Positions 26,109-34,431 of a DNA stretch of 55,067 nt are shown piece by piece. Below the pieces are notes generated by a model. The model had not been told where the DNA came from and did no database searches. It saw nothing but the letters and a program-made list of their open reading frames with translations. The position numbers and the translations under genes were made by a program. Location: positions 1 to 55,067 of the forward strand of contig CAJWTF010000008.1 of the NCBI GenBank assembly GCA_913046825.1, given 5' to 3'. Each line of letters starts with the position of its first letter. Position 1 is the stretch's first letter. Origin of the DNA: an uncultured Rickettsiales bacterium (lineage in GTDB: Bacteria; Pseudomonadota; Alphaproteobacteria; UBA8366).

Positions 26109-27847
26109 GCGACATCGACCCGATTACCCTGAGTGTCATCCAAGCGGGCCTGCAGCAAGTCTGCGACGAGATGGATTTGACGTTCTCGCGCTCCGCCTTC
26201 TCTCCCGTTATCGCGGAAGCCAACGACCGTTCCGACGGCATCTACGATGCGGAGACCGGGGAGCTTATTGCGCAGGGCGAGTTGGGCTTGCCGGTCTTCG
26301 TCGGCACGATGCAGTTCTCCACGATGTCGTTGATCGACGACATAAAGACCGGCAAAGCGCTGCCGCCGGAAGAAGGCGACGTCTATATCGTCAACGATCC
26401 CTATCTCGGCGGAACGCATTTGATGGATGTGCGTTTCGCCATGCCCTTCTACTACGAAGGTAAGCTATTTTCTTGGCTGTCAAACACCGGGCATTGGCCG
26501 GATATTGGCGGTTCGGTTCCCGGTGGATTTTCCGCGAACGCCACGGAAGTCGAACAAGAAGGCCTGCGCCTGCCACCGGTCAAGCTGGTAAAACGGGGCG
26601 AGTTGGACCAGGAGATTTACGCGATCATCTGTTCCAACATCCGCATCGCCGATCAGCGGATCGGCGACATCAAGGCGCAGATCGCGGCGTTGAAGGTGGG
26701 CGCGCGGCAATTGACTGCTCTGCTTGACCGCTACGGAACGGATACGGTGAAATCCGCCGTCCGCGAATGGCGCGGCCGGGCCGCGCAACAAATGCGGGCC
26801 AAGATCACACAAATTCCGGACGGTACCTATCGGGGAGAAGCCTGGGTCGATTCCGATGGTGTCGTGGACGAGCCGTTGCGGATCGCGGTCTCCATCGAGA
26901 AGAAAGACGGTGATCTATATTTTGATTTCGGGGCGTCGAGCCCGCCCTGCCGGGGACCGATGAACAGCGTCATCGCGACCACGCGCTCCTCGGTTTATCT
27001 GGCGATGAAGCACATCTTCCCAGAAGTTCCGATCAACGCGGGTACTTTCGATCCGCTACATATCAAGGACCCGGATGGCACTTTCCTTTATGCGAAGTAT
27101 CCACGCCCGGTCTCGGGTTGCGCCGCCGAGGTCTCGCAGCGCATCGCCGAAGCCGTCTTCGCGGCCCTGGTCGAACCGCTCCCGGATATCGTCACAGCGG
27201 CACCCGCGGGCTCAAGCGGTAATTTCGCTCTCGGCGGCTACGACCCGGAAAAGGACCGGTCCTTCGTGATGTATCAAATCAGCGGCGGCGGATATGGCGG
27301 CAACTCGGATCACGACGGCCTGACAAACGGCTGCTCGACCATCGGCATCTCGAAGACCCAGCCCATCGAAGTGCTGGAGCAGTACTATCCGGTGTTGTTC
27401 CACGAATACGGATTGCGGGAAGGCTCAGGCGGCGCCGGGAAACAACGGGGCGGTTTCGGCGTCAATTACACGGTCGAGCTGCGTCGCGGCAAAGCGCAGG
27501 CTTCCTTCGTCATGGATCACGGCCGGGTTGGCCCACAGGGCGCACTTGGCGGCGGTGACGGCGGCAAGAATACAGTCACCGTGCGACGCGGTGGCCAATC
27601 CTATACACCGGAACATCTCTCGAAGGATCAAGATATTCCGATCCAACCGGGAGACATCGTCGCTGTCGGCACACCGGGCGGCGGCGGATTTGGCAATCCG
27701 TTCGAGCGCGACCCTGACGCGGTCCTGCAGGATGTGCGCCGCGGCTACTACACAGTGGACCAGGCGCTGGCGCTCTTTGGTGTCGTACTGATGGGTGATT
27801 TATCCAGTATCGACAGTGATGCCACCTCATCTGCACGGGCTCGGTAG
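26105..27847 (+). CDS. hyuB: Hydantoinase B/oxoprolinase family protein (HyuB), second pair
   Basis: A 580-residue HyuB subunit with the usual landmarks: DPITLSVIQAGLQQVCDEMDLT, the metal-site region EGDVYIVNDPYLGGTHLMDV, GHWPDIGGSVPGGFS, PCRGPMNSVIATTRSSVY, GGYGGNSDHDGL and the C-terminal TPGGGGFGNPFERD. Overlaps hyuA by ATGA and precedes marR by ten bases, so the three form one operon. HyuA and HyuB together couple ATP hydrolysis to ring opening of a cyclic amide. The neighbouring nicotinate-type genes suggest the ring may be a reduced pyridone. Confidence 0.93.
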   Translation: MSDIDPITLSVIQAGLQQVCDEMDLTFSRSAFSPVIAEANDRSDGIYDAETGELIAQGELGLPVFVGTMQFSTMSLIDDIKTGKALPPEEGDVYIVNDPYLGGTHLMDVRFAMPFYYEGKLFSWLSNTGHWPDIGGSVPGGFSANATEVEQEGLRLPPVKLVKRGELDQEIYAIICSNIRIADQRIGDIKAQIAALKVGARQLTALLDRYGTDTVKSAVREWRGRAAQQMRAKITQIPDGTYRGEAWVDSDGVVDEPLRIAVSIEKKDGDLYFDFGASSPPCRGPMNSVIATTRSSVYLAMKHIFPEVPINAGTFDPLHIKDPDGTFLYAKYPRPVSGCAAEVSQRIAEAVFAALVEPLPDIVTAAPAGSSGNFALGGYDPEKDRSFVMYQISGGGYGGNSDHDGLTNGCSTIGISKTQPIEVLEQYYPVLFHEYGLREGSGGAGKQRGGFGVNYTVELRRGKAQASFVMDHGRVGPQGALGGGDGGKNTVTVRRGGQSYTPEHLSKDQDIPIQPGDIVAVGTPGGGGFGNPFERDPDAVLQDVRRGYYTVDQALALFGVVLMGDLSSIDSDATSSARAR

Positions 27848-27857
27848 GAGCACCACA

Positions 27858-28289
27858 TTGGCAAATTCACCTTCCCCTCCTTACAAACTGGAAGACCAGG
27901 TCGGACATTTATTGCGTCGCGCCAACCAACGACACGCGGCCATATTCTTCGAAGGTCTCGGCGCCAAGCAATTAACCCCGCTGCAATTCGCCGTCTTGGT
28001 CAAAATTGGTGACGAGGGCGAGGTCTCGCAAAATCTGTTGGGACGCCTGACCGCCATGGACCCGGCCACCGTGCAGGGCGTCGTCCGGCGTCTGCGCGAA
28101 CGTAAATTGATCGAAGCCCGTCCGGCCCCCGAAGATCGCCGACGCAGTCTCTGGAAACTTTCCGCGGCGGGCGCGCAATTGATAGGCGATGTCATACCGA
28201 CCGCCGAAACCATCACCATAAAAACGCTGGCGCCGCTCAGCGCAAAAGAACAGAAGGCCCTTTTGGACATGCTGAGAAAGCTCTCTTGA
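27858..28289 (+). CDS. MarR-family transcriptional regulator
   Basis: A 143-residue winged-helix protein: N-terminal dimerisation helix (QVGHLLRRANQRHAAIFFE), LTPLQFAVLVKIGDEGEVSQNLLGRLTAMDPATVQGVVRRLRERKLI as helix-turn-helix with recognition helix, wing ARPAPEDRRRSLWKLSAAG, and a C-terminal dimerisation helix. Start at TTG 27858 behind GGAGC fits best; the family usually starts close to this point. It lies between hyuB and the molybdenum hydroxylase operon, with identical 18-bp palindromes before hyuA and before the FAD subunit, so it most likely represses both units until a substrate or intermediate binds. Confidence 0.92.
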   Translation: MANSPSPPYKLEDQVGHLLRRANQRHAAIFFEGLGAKQLTPLQFAVLVKIGDEGEVSQNLLGRLTAMDPATVQGVVRRLRERKLIEARPAPEDRRRSLWKLSAAGAQLIGDVIPTAETITIKTLAPLSAKEQKALLDMLRKLS

Positions 28290-28312
28290 ACCGGATATCA
28301 GAATTACGTAAT

Positions 28313-28330
28313 TTGTATGTAAACAAACAA
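28313..28330. promoter_or_regulatory. 18-bp palindrome, likely MarR operator O2 (before FAD subunit)
   Basis: TTGTATGTAAACAAACAA, identical to the complement of O1 at 24006-24023, so the two sites are inverted relative to each other. It ends ten bases before ATG 28341 and therefore also covers the region where a ribosome site would be; only a weak one (TGAAA) follows. Binding here would block transcription of the FAD/molybdenum operon close to its start. Confidence 0.8.
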
Positions 28331-28340
28331 TATTTGAAAC

Positions 28341-29201
28341 ATGCCTGAAGTCTACGAAAGACCAAAATCACTCGACGCAGCTCTCGGAATTCTCGCGGGC
28401 GACGACTGGACCGTCTTGGCGGGTGGGACCGATGTGTATCCCGTCGCGACGGATGCTTTCGCATGGGGTCGGCCCGCACCAACACGGATTCTCGATATTT
28501 CAGCCATCGACGAGTTAAGCGGTATTCAAGAACAAGATGACCGCTTTCGCATCGGCAGCTGCGTCACCTGGACGGAACTCGTCGAGCACGATCTGCCGCG
28601 ATATTTCGATGGCTTGAAACAAGCTGGCCGTGAAGTCGGTGGTGTGCAAATTCAAAACCGCGGCACCCTCGTCGGAAACATCTGTAATGCCTCCCCCGCC
28701 GCTGACGGTGTGCCACCCTTGATCGCGATGGACGCAGACGTCGAAATCGCCAGCGCAACCGGCACCCGAACCCTCACCATCTCGGATTTCCTGCAAGGAA
28801 ACCGGCGCACTGCATTGGGTGAATCGGAACTCGTGACTGCGATCCTCGTCCCGAAACACGGCGCTGCGGCCCGCTCAACATTCCTAAAGCTGGGCGCGCG
28901 GCGTTATTTGGTAATTTCCATCGCAATGGTCGCCGCTGTCATAGATTGCGACAACGACAACCGCATTCTACATGCACGGGTTGCGGTCGGTTCCTGCTCG
29001 GCAGTCGCGCAACGCTTGCCCGAACTTGAAGAGGCACTGGTCGGGAGCATCCGTGACCGTTCCATCGGCACCATCCTCACGTCTGCAATGTTGTCGCCGC
29101 TCTCTCCCATCGACGACGTGCGCGGCGATGCCGGTTATCGGCAATCCTCGGCGGTGACCTTGGTCCGTCGTCTGCTGACGAAAATCGGGAGTGCCGCATG
29201 A
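28341..29201 (+). CDS. FAD-binding subunit of molybdenum hydroxylase (CoxM/NdhF type)
   Basis: A 286-residue FAD-binding PCMH-type subunit of the xanthine dehydrogenase family. The FAD loop LAGGTDVYPV (residues 33-42) and VQIQNRGTLVGNICNASPA (the usual QIRNxGTxxGN) are clear, followed by the CO-dehydrogenase flavoprotein C-terminal domain (RYLVISIAMVAAVI). It passes electrons from the iron-sulfur centres to an acceptor. Its TGA overlaps the ATG of the next gene (ATGA). It lies just after operator O2 and opens the molybdenum operon. Confidence 0.92.
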   Translation: MPEVYERPKSLDAALGILAGDDWTVLAGGTDVYPVATDAFAWGRPAPTRILDISAIDELSGIQEQDDRFRIGSCVTWTELVEHDLPRYFDGLKQAGREVGGVQIQNRGTLVGNICNASPAADGVPPLIAMDADVEIASATGTRTLTISDFLQGNRRTALGESELVTAILVPKHGAAARSTFLKLGARRYLVISIAMVAAVIDCDNDNRILHARVAVGSCSAVAQRLPELEEALVGSIRDRSIGTILTSAMLSPLSPIDDVRGDAGYRQSSAVTLVRRLLTKIGSAA

Positions 29202-31963
29202 ACGATTCTCATCCTCCATTTACACGCCTCTCACAATTCTCACTGAATGGTGAAGCTCGCGACTATAAGGGCGATCCCTTTAAACGACTGGCCAATGCAC
29301 TGCGCGACGACTTCGCGTTGACCGGCACAAAAGTCGGCTGCGATGCCGGTGATTGCGGTGCCTGCACGGTCCTGATCGACGGACGCCAAGCCTGCGCCTG
29401 TATGGTTCCGATGGCTCAGACGGACGGCTGCGAGATCACCACCGTCGAAGGGTTGAGCAGTGTGGGAGAACTGAACCCGTTGCAACGCGCCTTCCAGCAT
29501 CACGGGGCCGCGCAATGCGGCATCTGCACCCCCGGCATGCTCATGGCCGCGACTGAACTCCTAAACGGAGAACCGAAACCGGATCGAATTTCCGTTGAAG
29601 ACGCGTTGGGCGGCGTGTTGTGCCGGTGCACGGGATATCAAACAATCATCGACGCGGTGGTGGATGCGCACACTTTCGCCGATGCAACACCCGCACAGCA
29701 TCACGGTCCATCGGTCGGTAGTCGGTTGGAACGTGTCGACGGCGTCGCCAAAGTCAGCGGCACGGATCAATTTGGGGCGGATAGCGCACCCGCTGATGCA
29801 CTCTGGCTACGGCTCTATCGCTCGCCCCATGCACGGGCAACCTTCCAAGTCGGCGATCTTGGTGCGTTTTTGGCAGGATCGGATGGGATCGAGACCATCC
29901 TGAGCGCACGGGACGTTCCAGGCGAAAATAGTTTCGGCGTTTATCCGCACTTGAAGGATCAACCGGTCTTCGCGGACGGACATGTGCGATACCGGGGCGA
30001 GGCCGTGCTCGCGATCGTCGGCACTCGGGAGGCCGTGGACGGAATCAACTTCGGAGACCTGCCCATCAAATGGCAGCCGCAAGATGCCGTCACCGGCGTG
30101 GACGCCGCCTTGCAATCGGGCGCTACAACCGTTCACGACAACACTCCCGGCAACATCCTGACGACAGGGCGATTGCGCAAAGGTGAGATGGACGCGGCTT
30201 TCCAGAGTGCCGCCGTCGCGGACGGCACCCTGCAGACGGCTTTTGTCGAGCACGCCTATATCGAGCCCGAGGCCGGGTTCGCCGAACGGGTCGGCAATCG
30301 CATCGAGGTCACGGCCTGTACTCAAGCGCCCTATATGGATCTGGACGAATGCGCCCGTGTTCTAGGCGTTGAGAAGGATGCGGTCCGTATTATTCCGTCC
30401 GCTTGCGGAGGCGGCTTCGGCGGCAAGCTGGATGCCTCGGTACAATTACCGCTCGCGGTCGCGGCCTGGAACCTCAATCGCCCGGTCCGTTGCGTCTATA
30501 CGCGGATTGAATCCATGGCATCGAGCACGAAGCGGCACCCAGCTATGGTTACCGCCCGCGCCGCCGCCGACGCCGACGGCCGCCTGACCGGATTCGAGAT
30601 GTCCGCCGATTTCGACACCGGCGCATATGCGTCTTGGGGACCGACCGTCGCGGACCGGGTGCCCGTGCATGCGACGGGTCCTTATTTCGTACCCAACATC
30701 GCGGTGGATTCGCGCTCGATCTATACCAATGGCCCGCCATCCGGCGCGTTCCGAGGTTTCGGCGTGCCGCAAGCGGCGATGTTGCAGGAACAGCTTTACG
30801 AAGATCTCGCCCTGCAGCTTAAAATCGATCCGTTGGAGTTCCGCCATATCAATGCTATCCGACCGGGTATCCCGACGGCAACAGGGCAAAAGCTGGAGCA
30901 TAGCGTCGGCTTGGTGGAATGCCTCGATGAGCTGCGCGCCCATTGGACGAAGCTCCGCGCAGAAGCCGAGGCTCAGAACGCCGCCAACAGCAGCGTGCGT
31001 CGACGCGGCGTTGGGATTGGTTGCATGTGGTATGGCTGCGGCAACACTTCGATGTCAAATCCGTCCACCATGCGTGTCGCGCTGACTGGCGGAGGACGCC
31101 TCACTCTTTATAGCGGTGCGGTCGATATTGGCCAGGGCTCCAACACCATCATGTTGCAGATTTGCGCCGATGCGCTGGGCCTACCAACCACCGACTTCTC
31201 TTTGGTGCTTGGCGACACGGATCTCACAGCGGATGCGGGCAAGACATCAGCGTCGCGCCAGACATTTGTCTCCGGCAAGGCTGCATTCCTCGCGGGCCAG
31301 AACCTACGTGCCGAAATCCTGCGAATGGCGAATGCGGGAGATGCCGCAGTACTGCGTTTAGAAGGCGCCACCATCGCTGTCTCTGATGACGAGCGCATAA
31401 CGCATATCGCCCTTTCGACCCTGCCGATTGTCGATGGAGAGGGAACCGTTCTGCAGGGCGAAGGAACCTTTGATCCGCCGACCACGCCGCTCGACGCTGA
31501 CGGGCAAGGCAATCCTTATGCGACTTACGGTTTCGCCGCCCAGATCGCCGATCTCGAAGTTGATATGGAGCTTGGCACTGTTCATCTCCGTCGTATCGTC
31601 GCGGCGCACGATCTCGGTAAGGCCATCAACCCGACACTGGTCGAAGGTCAAATCCATGGCGGCATCGCGCAGGGGATCGGCTTGGCGCTGATGGAAGAAT
31701 ACATTCCGGGACGCACCGAAAATCTGCACGATTATCTGATCCCAACATTTGGCGATGTGCCGGAAATGGACGTCATTCTGGTCGAGGACCCGGAACCCCA
31801 AGGCCCTTATGGTGCGAAGGGCATCGGCGAGCCCGCCTTGGTGCCGACCGCCCCGGCAATCTTCAACGCGGTGCGCCACGCGACCGGCATCCGCGTGACC
31901 CACGTACCCCTACTACCGCACCGTCTCAAGGCCGCGCTCGATGCCAGGCTGGAGGAGGATTGA
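29198..31963 (+). CDS. Molybdenum hydroxylase with fused [2Fe-2S] and molybdopterin domains (xanthine dehydrogenase family)
   Basis: A 921-residue fusion. Residues 1-165 are the two [2Fe-2S] domains: C48, C53, C56 and C68 in VGCDAGDCGACTV...CACM, then QCGICTPGM and CRCTGYQ. Residues about 170-920 are the molybdopterin domain: GSRLERVDGVAKVSGTDQF, CGGGFGGKLDASVQ, GAFRGFGVPQ, DIGQGSNTIM and the catalytic Glu in GAKGIGEPALVP. Usually small and large subunits are separate; together with the FAD subunit this is a complete N-heterocycle or aldehyde hydroxylase. The next gene is a 6-hydroxynicotinate reductase homologue, so nicotinate or a relative is a likely substrate. No XdhC-type maturation gene is in the window. 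Confidence 0.93.
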   Translation: MNDSHPPFTRLSQFSLNGEARDYKGDPFKRLANALRDDFALTGTKVGCDAGDCGACTVLIDGRQACACMVPMAQTDGCEITTVEGLSSVGELNPLQRAFQHHGAAQCGICTPGMLMAATELLNGEPKPDRISVEDALGGVLCRCTGYQTIIDAVVDAHTFADATPAQHHGPSVGSRLERVDGVAKVSGTDQFGADSAPADALWLRLYRSPHARATFQVGDLGAFLAGSDGIETILSARDVPGENSFGVYPHLKDQPVFADGHVRYRGEAVLAIVGTREAVDGINFGDLPIKWQPQDAVTGVDAALQSGATTVHDNTPGNILTTGRLRKGEMDAAFQSAAVADGTLQTAFVEHAYIEPEAGFAERVGNRIEVTACTQAPYMDLDECARVLGVEKDAVRIIPSACGGGFGGKLDASVQLPLAVAAWNLNRPVRCVYTRIESMASSTKRHPAMVTARAAADADGRLTGFEMSADFDTGAYASWGPTVADRVPVHATGPYFVPNIAVDSRSIYTNGPPSGAFRGFGVPQAAMLQEQLYEDLALQLKIDPLEFRHINAIRPGIPTATGQKLEHSVGLVECLDELRAHWTKLRAEAEAQNAANSSVRRRGVGIGCMWYGCGNTSMSNPSTMRVALTGGGRLTLYSGAVDIGQGSNTIMLQICADALGLPTTDFSLVLGDTDLTADAGKTSASRQTFVSGKAAFLAGQNLRAEILRMANAGDAAVLRLEGATIAVSDDERITHIALSTLPIVDGEGTVLQGEGTFDPPTTPLDADGQGNPYATYGFAAQIADLEVDMELGTVHLRRIVAAHDLGKAINPTLVEGQIHGGIAQGIGLALMEEYIPGRTENLHDYLIPTFGDVPEMDVILVEDPEPQGPYGAKGIGEPALVPTAPAIFNAVRHATGIRVTHVPLLPHRLKAALDARLEED

Positions 31964-33486
31964 TGCAGGACGATACACCCGACATCCCGCAAGGCGTCGA
32001 CCGAACCGAAATGTTCGGCGCCCGTGAGGGCATGGAAGGCATCATCCGTTGCGATGCTTGCCCAGTGTTGTGTCGCATTCGCCCGGGCCGCACCGGTGCC
32101 TGCGACCGCTACGCCAATGCGGACGGACGACTGATCCGAACCGACCCCTTGGTCCTGTCTGAACGCGCGACCAGCGAAGGCGGCGAGATGGTTCCCTTCC
32201 TCGCCAACAAGCCCAATTGGAATGGCAACCCGGTGACCGGATCGGAAGTCTTCGTGACGGGAATCGGCTCCGGCACTACGTATCCCGACTACAAGCCTGC
32301 CCCCTTCATTGTCTCCAGCGACTATAAAGGCATCGACACCGTTACCGTCGTGACCGAAGGCATCTTCAGCTATTGCGGCGTGAAGGTGAAAATCGATACT
32401 GACCGCCATATCGGTAGCGAGACCGCAGCCATCCGTGCGAACGGCGAGCACGTGGGCCATGTCACCACGGCGGAGTACGGATCGCAGATGCTGTCACTCG
32501 GCGGGGTCAATCACCTGACCGGCGGGACGAAGAAAGAAGGCAATGTCACCTGTAAGACGATGATGGCGCTTTGTAATAAAGAGGCCGTCGAACTCACCAT
32601 CGATGACGGCTCAACCGTAATCGTGCAAGCGGGCAAGGCGCCAATCATCGACGCCGTTGAGGAACAGCGGATGCGTGTCGGCTGCGGCTCGGCGACAATC
32701 GGCATTTTCGCCCAACAATGGCATGGAGAAGCCGACGAAGTCGTCGTCGTCGACGATCACATCACCGGCGTTCTCTCCGAACATCAGGCGGGCAAGGTCC
32801 TGCATATGCCGCCGACCGGCATCAAAATGTGCGGCCGACGGTCGACGCCTGGGCGCTATTTTCAGGTGGCAGAGCCAGGCTCCGGCTGGGGCGGCACAGA
32901 CATCAAGGACCCGTTAGAGATCATCGAGGGTTTCGACCCCGACGTCGCGTGGCCGGGTATGCGCCTCTTGTTGACCAGCACCACGGGCGAGGACTCTCTC
33001 TATTGTATCCTGGACGACGCGCTGAAACCAATCGAATTCGACATGCCGCATCCGCTAGAAGTCGTCGTCGATCGGATCGGCGAGAACTGCGAGCCTTCAC
33101 TCTCTACCGTCTTGTTCATGGGCGGTGCCGGTGGATCGCTGCGCGCGGGCGTCACAGAAAACCCAGTCCACCTAACACGCTCGGTGCGCAATCGCCTCAC
33201 ACGGGTCACCATGGGTGGCGCTCCGGTTTACGTATGGCCAGGCGGCGGGATCACCGCCATGGTCGACGTCATGCAGATGCCAGACGACTCCTTCGGCCAT
33301 GTGCCGACCCCAGCCATCGTCGCCCCCATTGAGTTCACGCTCGCGCGTTCCGATTTCGCGGAACTCGGTGGACATACGGATCACATCACCTCGCTCACCG
33401 ATGTCGTGGCAGAATTCAAAGATGTCGCACGGCGCAGCCAATGGCGCCCAGACAATCCCTGGCCGCTCGCCAAGAGAACGGATTAG
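31963..33486 (+). CDS. 6-Hydroxynicotinate reductase homologue
   Basis: A 507-residue protein I assign to the 6-hydroxynicotinate reductase family by overall pattern. An N-terminal iron-sulfur motif C30-x2-C33-x3-C37-x9-C47 is clear, with more Cys in SYCGVK, NVTCKTMMALC, VGCGSAT and KMCGRR. The characterised Eubacterium barkeri enzyme reduces 6-hydroxynicotinate to 1,4,5,6-tetrahydro-6-oxonicotinate and carries a covalent flavin plus several Fe-S clusters. Start at ATG 31963, which overlaps the hydroxylase stop; GGAGGAGG precedes it. A TTG three bases earlier is unlikely. Here it would act on the product of the molybdenum hydroxylase. Confidence 0.8.
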   Translation: MQDDTPDIPQGVDRTEMFGAREGMEGIIRCDACPVLCRIRPGRTGACDRYANADGRLIRTDPLVLSERATSEGGEMVPFLANKPNWNGNPVTGSEVFVTGIGSGTTYPDYKPAPFIVSSDYKGIDTVTVVTEGIFSYCGVKVKIDTDRHIGSETAAIRANGEHVGHVTTAEYGSQMLSLGGVNHLTGGTKKEGNVTCKTMMALCNKEAVELTIDDGSTVIVQAGKAPIIDAVEEQRMRVGCGSATIGIFAQQWHGEADEVVVVDDHITGVLSEHQAGKVLHMPPTGIKMCGRRSTPGRYFQVAEPGSGWGGTDIKDPLEIIEGFDPDVAWPGMRLLLTSTTGEDSLYCILDDALKPIEFDMPHPLEVVVDRIGENCEPSLSTVLFMGGAGGSLRAGVTENPVHLTRSVRNRLTRVTMGGAPVYVWPGGGITAMVDVMQMPDDSFGHVPTPAIVAPIEFTLARSDFAELGGHTDHITSLTDVVAEFKDVARRSQWRPDNPWPLAKRTD

Positions 33487-33495
33487 AGCGACGTC

Positions 33496-34392
33496 ATGAA
33501 CGCCGTCGCGCATCAAATCCCGACGACTGTAACCGACCGCCAAACAGCGCATCTGTCGGCCAATCGTTTACATTTGCACGAAGGTCCGATCGATCTTGTC
33601 ATTGGTGCGGAAGGTTCGCCTGATGCGGTCAGCGAGGCCTATCGGCGCGCCGCCAAACGCTTTGACGGCCTACTTGCCTCTTTGGTCGGTGAATTGGCGA
33701 CCCTTCGCACGCCGATTAGCGACGAACCGTCAGAGGTATTCGGCCCTGTCGCCAAGCGAATGATAGCTGCGGTTCGCCCCCATGTTGGCCACGTCATAAC
33801 ACCGATGGCGGCGGTCGCCGGCGCGGTTGCAGACGAAATCTGCGCCGCCATGTCGACGGTCGACGAAGTGCGAAAAATCTATGTGAACGATGGTGGTGAT
33901 ATCGCTTTCCATCTTGGCACTGGCGAATCCCTCGCGGTTGGTTTGGTACCGGTGCTCGTCGATGCCCAGTTGGGCGGCAGTGTCGAAATCTCATCCGACA
34001 TGAGCGTGCGCGGAATTGCGACCAGCGGCATGGACGGCCGGAGCTTCTCATTCGGAATTGCGGACGCGGTCACCGTGCTGGCCTCTTCCGCCGCCAGCGC
34101 GGACGCCGCCGCGACCCTGATCGCGAATGCGATCGACGCGGACCATCCCGCTATTGAGCGAGTGCCTGCATCTTCACTCGACCCGGATAGCGACCTTGGC
34201 GACAGACTGGTGACAGTTCAGCGGGGATCATTACCGCTAGAGAAAATCGACGCGGCCCTATCGCAAGGCGAAGGATTTGCGCGGCGCCTCCTTAAGCGCC
34301 GCGTAATCAACGCCGCCTTCTTATCTTGCGCGGGCCACATTCGGACCGTGGACGACAATTATACGAATACGATTGAAACAAACTTATCTTAA
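33496..34392 (+). CDS. UPF0280 family protein (ApbE-like)
   Basis: A 298-residue protein of the UPF0280 family, a distant relative of the flavin transferase ApbE. Landmarks are HEGPIDLVIGAEG, HVGHVITPMAAVAGAVADEI, IYVNDGGDIAFHL, RGIATSGMDGRSFSFGIADAVTVLA and ADAAATLIANAID. ApbE attaches FMN to a threonine; whether UPF0280 does is unknown. It begins nine bases after the reductase stop. Because 6-hydroxynicotinate reductase carries covalent flavin, flavinylation of the neighbour is an attractive guess. The protein is cytoplasmic (no signal), unlike most ApbE. Confidence 0.85.
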   Translation: MNAVAHQIPTTVTDRQTAHLSANRLHLHEGPIDLVIGAEGSPDAVSEAYRRAAKRFDGLLASLVGELATLRTPISDEPSEVFGPVAKRMIAAVRPHVGHVITPMAAVAGAVADEICAAMSTVDEVRKIYVNDGGDIAFHLGTGESLAVGLVPVLVDAQLGGSVEISSDMSVRGIATSGMDGRSFSFGIADAVTVLASSAASADAAATLIANAIDADHPAIERVPASSLDPDSDLGDRLVTVQRGSLPLEKIDAALSQGEGFARRLLKRRVINAAFLSCAGHIRTVDDNYTNTIETNLS

Positions 34393-34395
34393 ATC

Positions 34396-34414
34396 CGCAC
34401 CGGCGTACGGTGCG
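34396..34414 (+). promoter_or_regulatory. Intercistronic hairpin before nadC homologue
   Basis: Perfect 7-bp stem CGCACCG/CGGTGCG with a GCGTA loop, three bases after the UPF0280 stop and just before the GGAGG of the next gene. No T-run follows, so it is more likely a stability or processing element than a terminator. Confidence 0.5.
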
Positions 34415-34431
34415 AACTGGAGGAAAAAGAC

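Noticed and set aside
28290..28340. Strong sigma70 promoter for the molybdenum operon
   Set aside because: I could not fix -35 and -10 boxes with proper spacing around the palindrome; only the operator is reported.
32683..32707. VGCGSATIG in the reductase as a possible ApbE-type flavin attachment motif
   Set aside because: Lacks the acidic residue and spacing of the known D-x-x-S/T-G-A-T pattern; Cys here more likely serves an Fe-S cluster.
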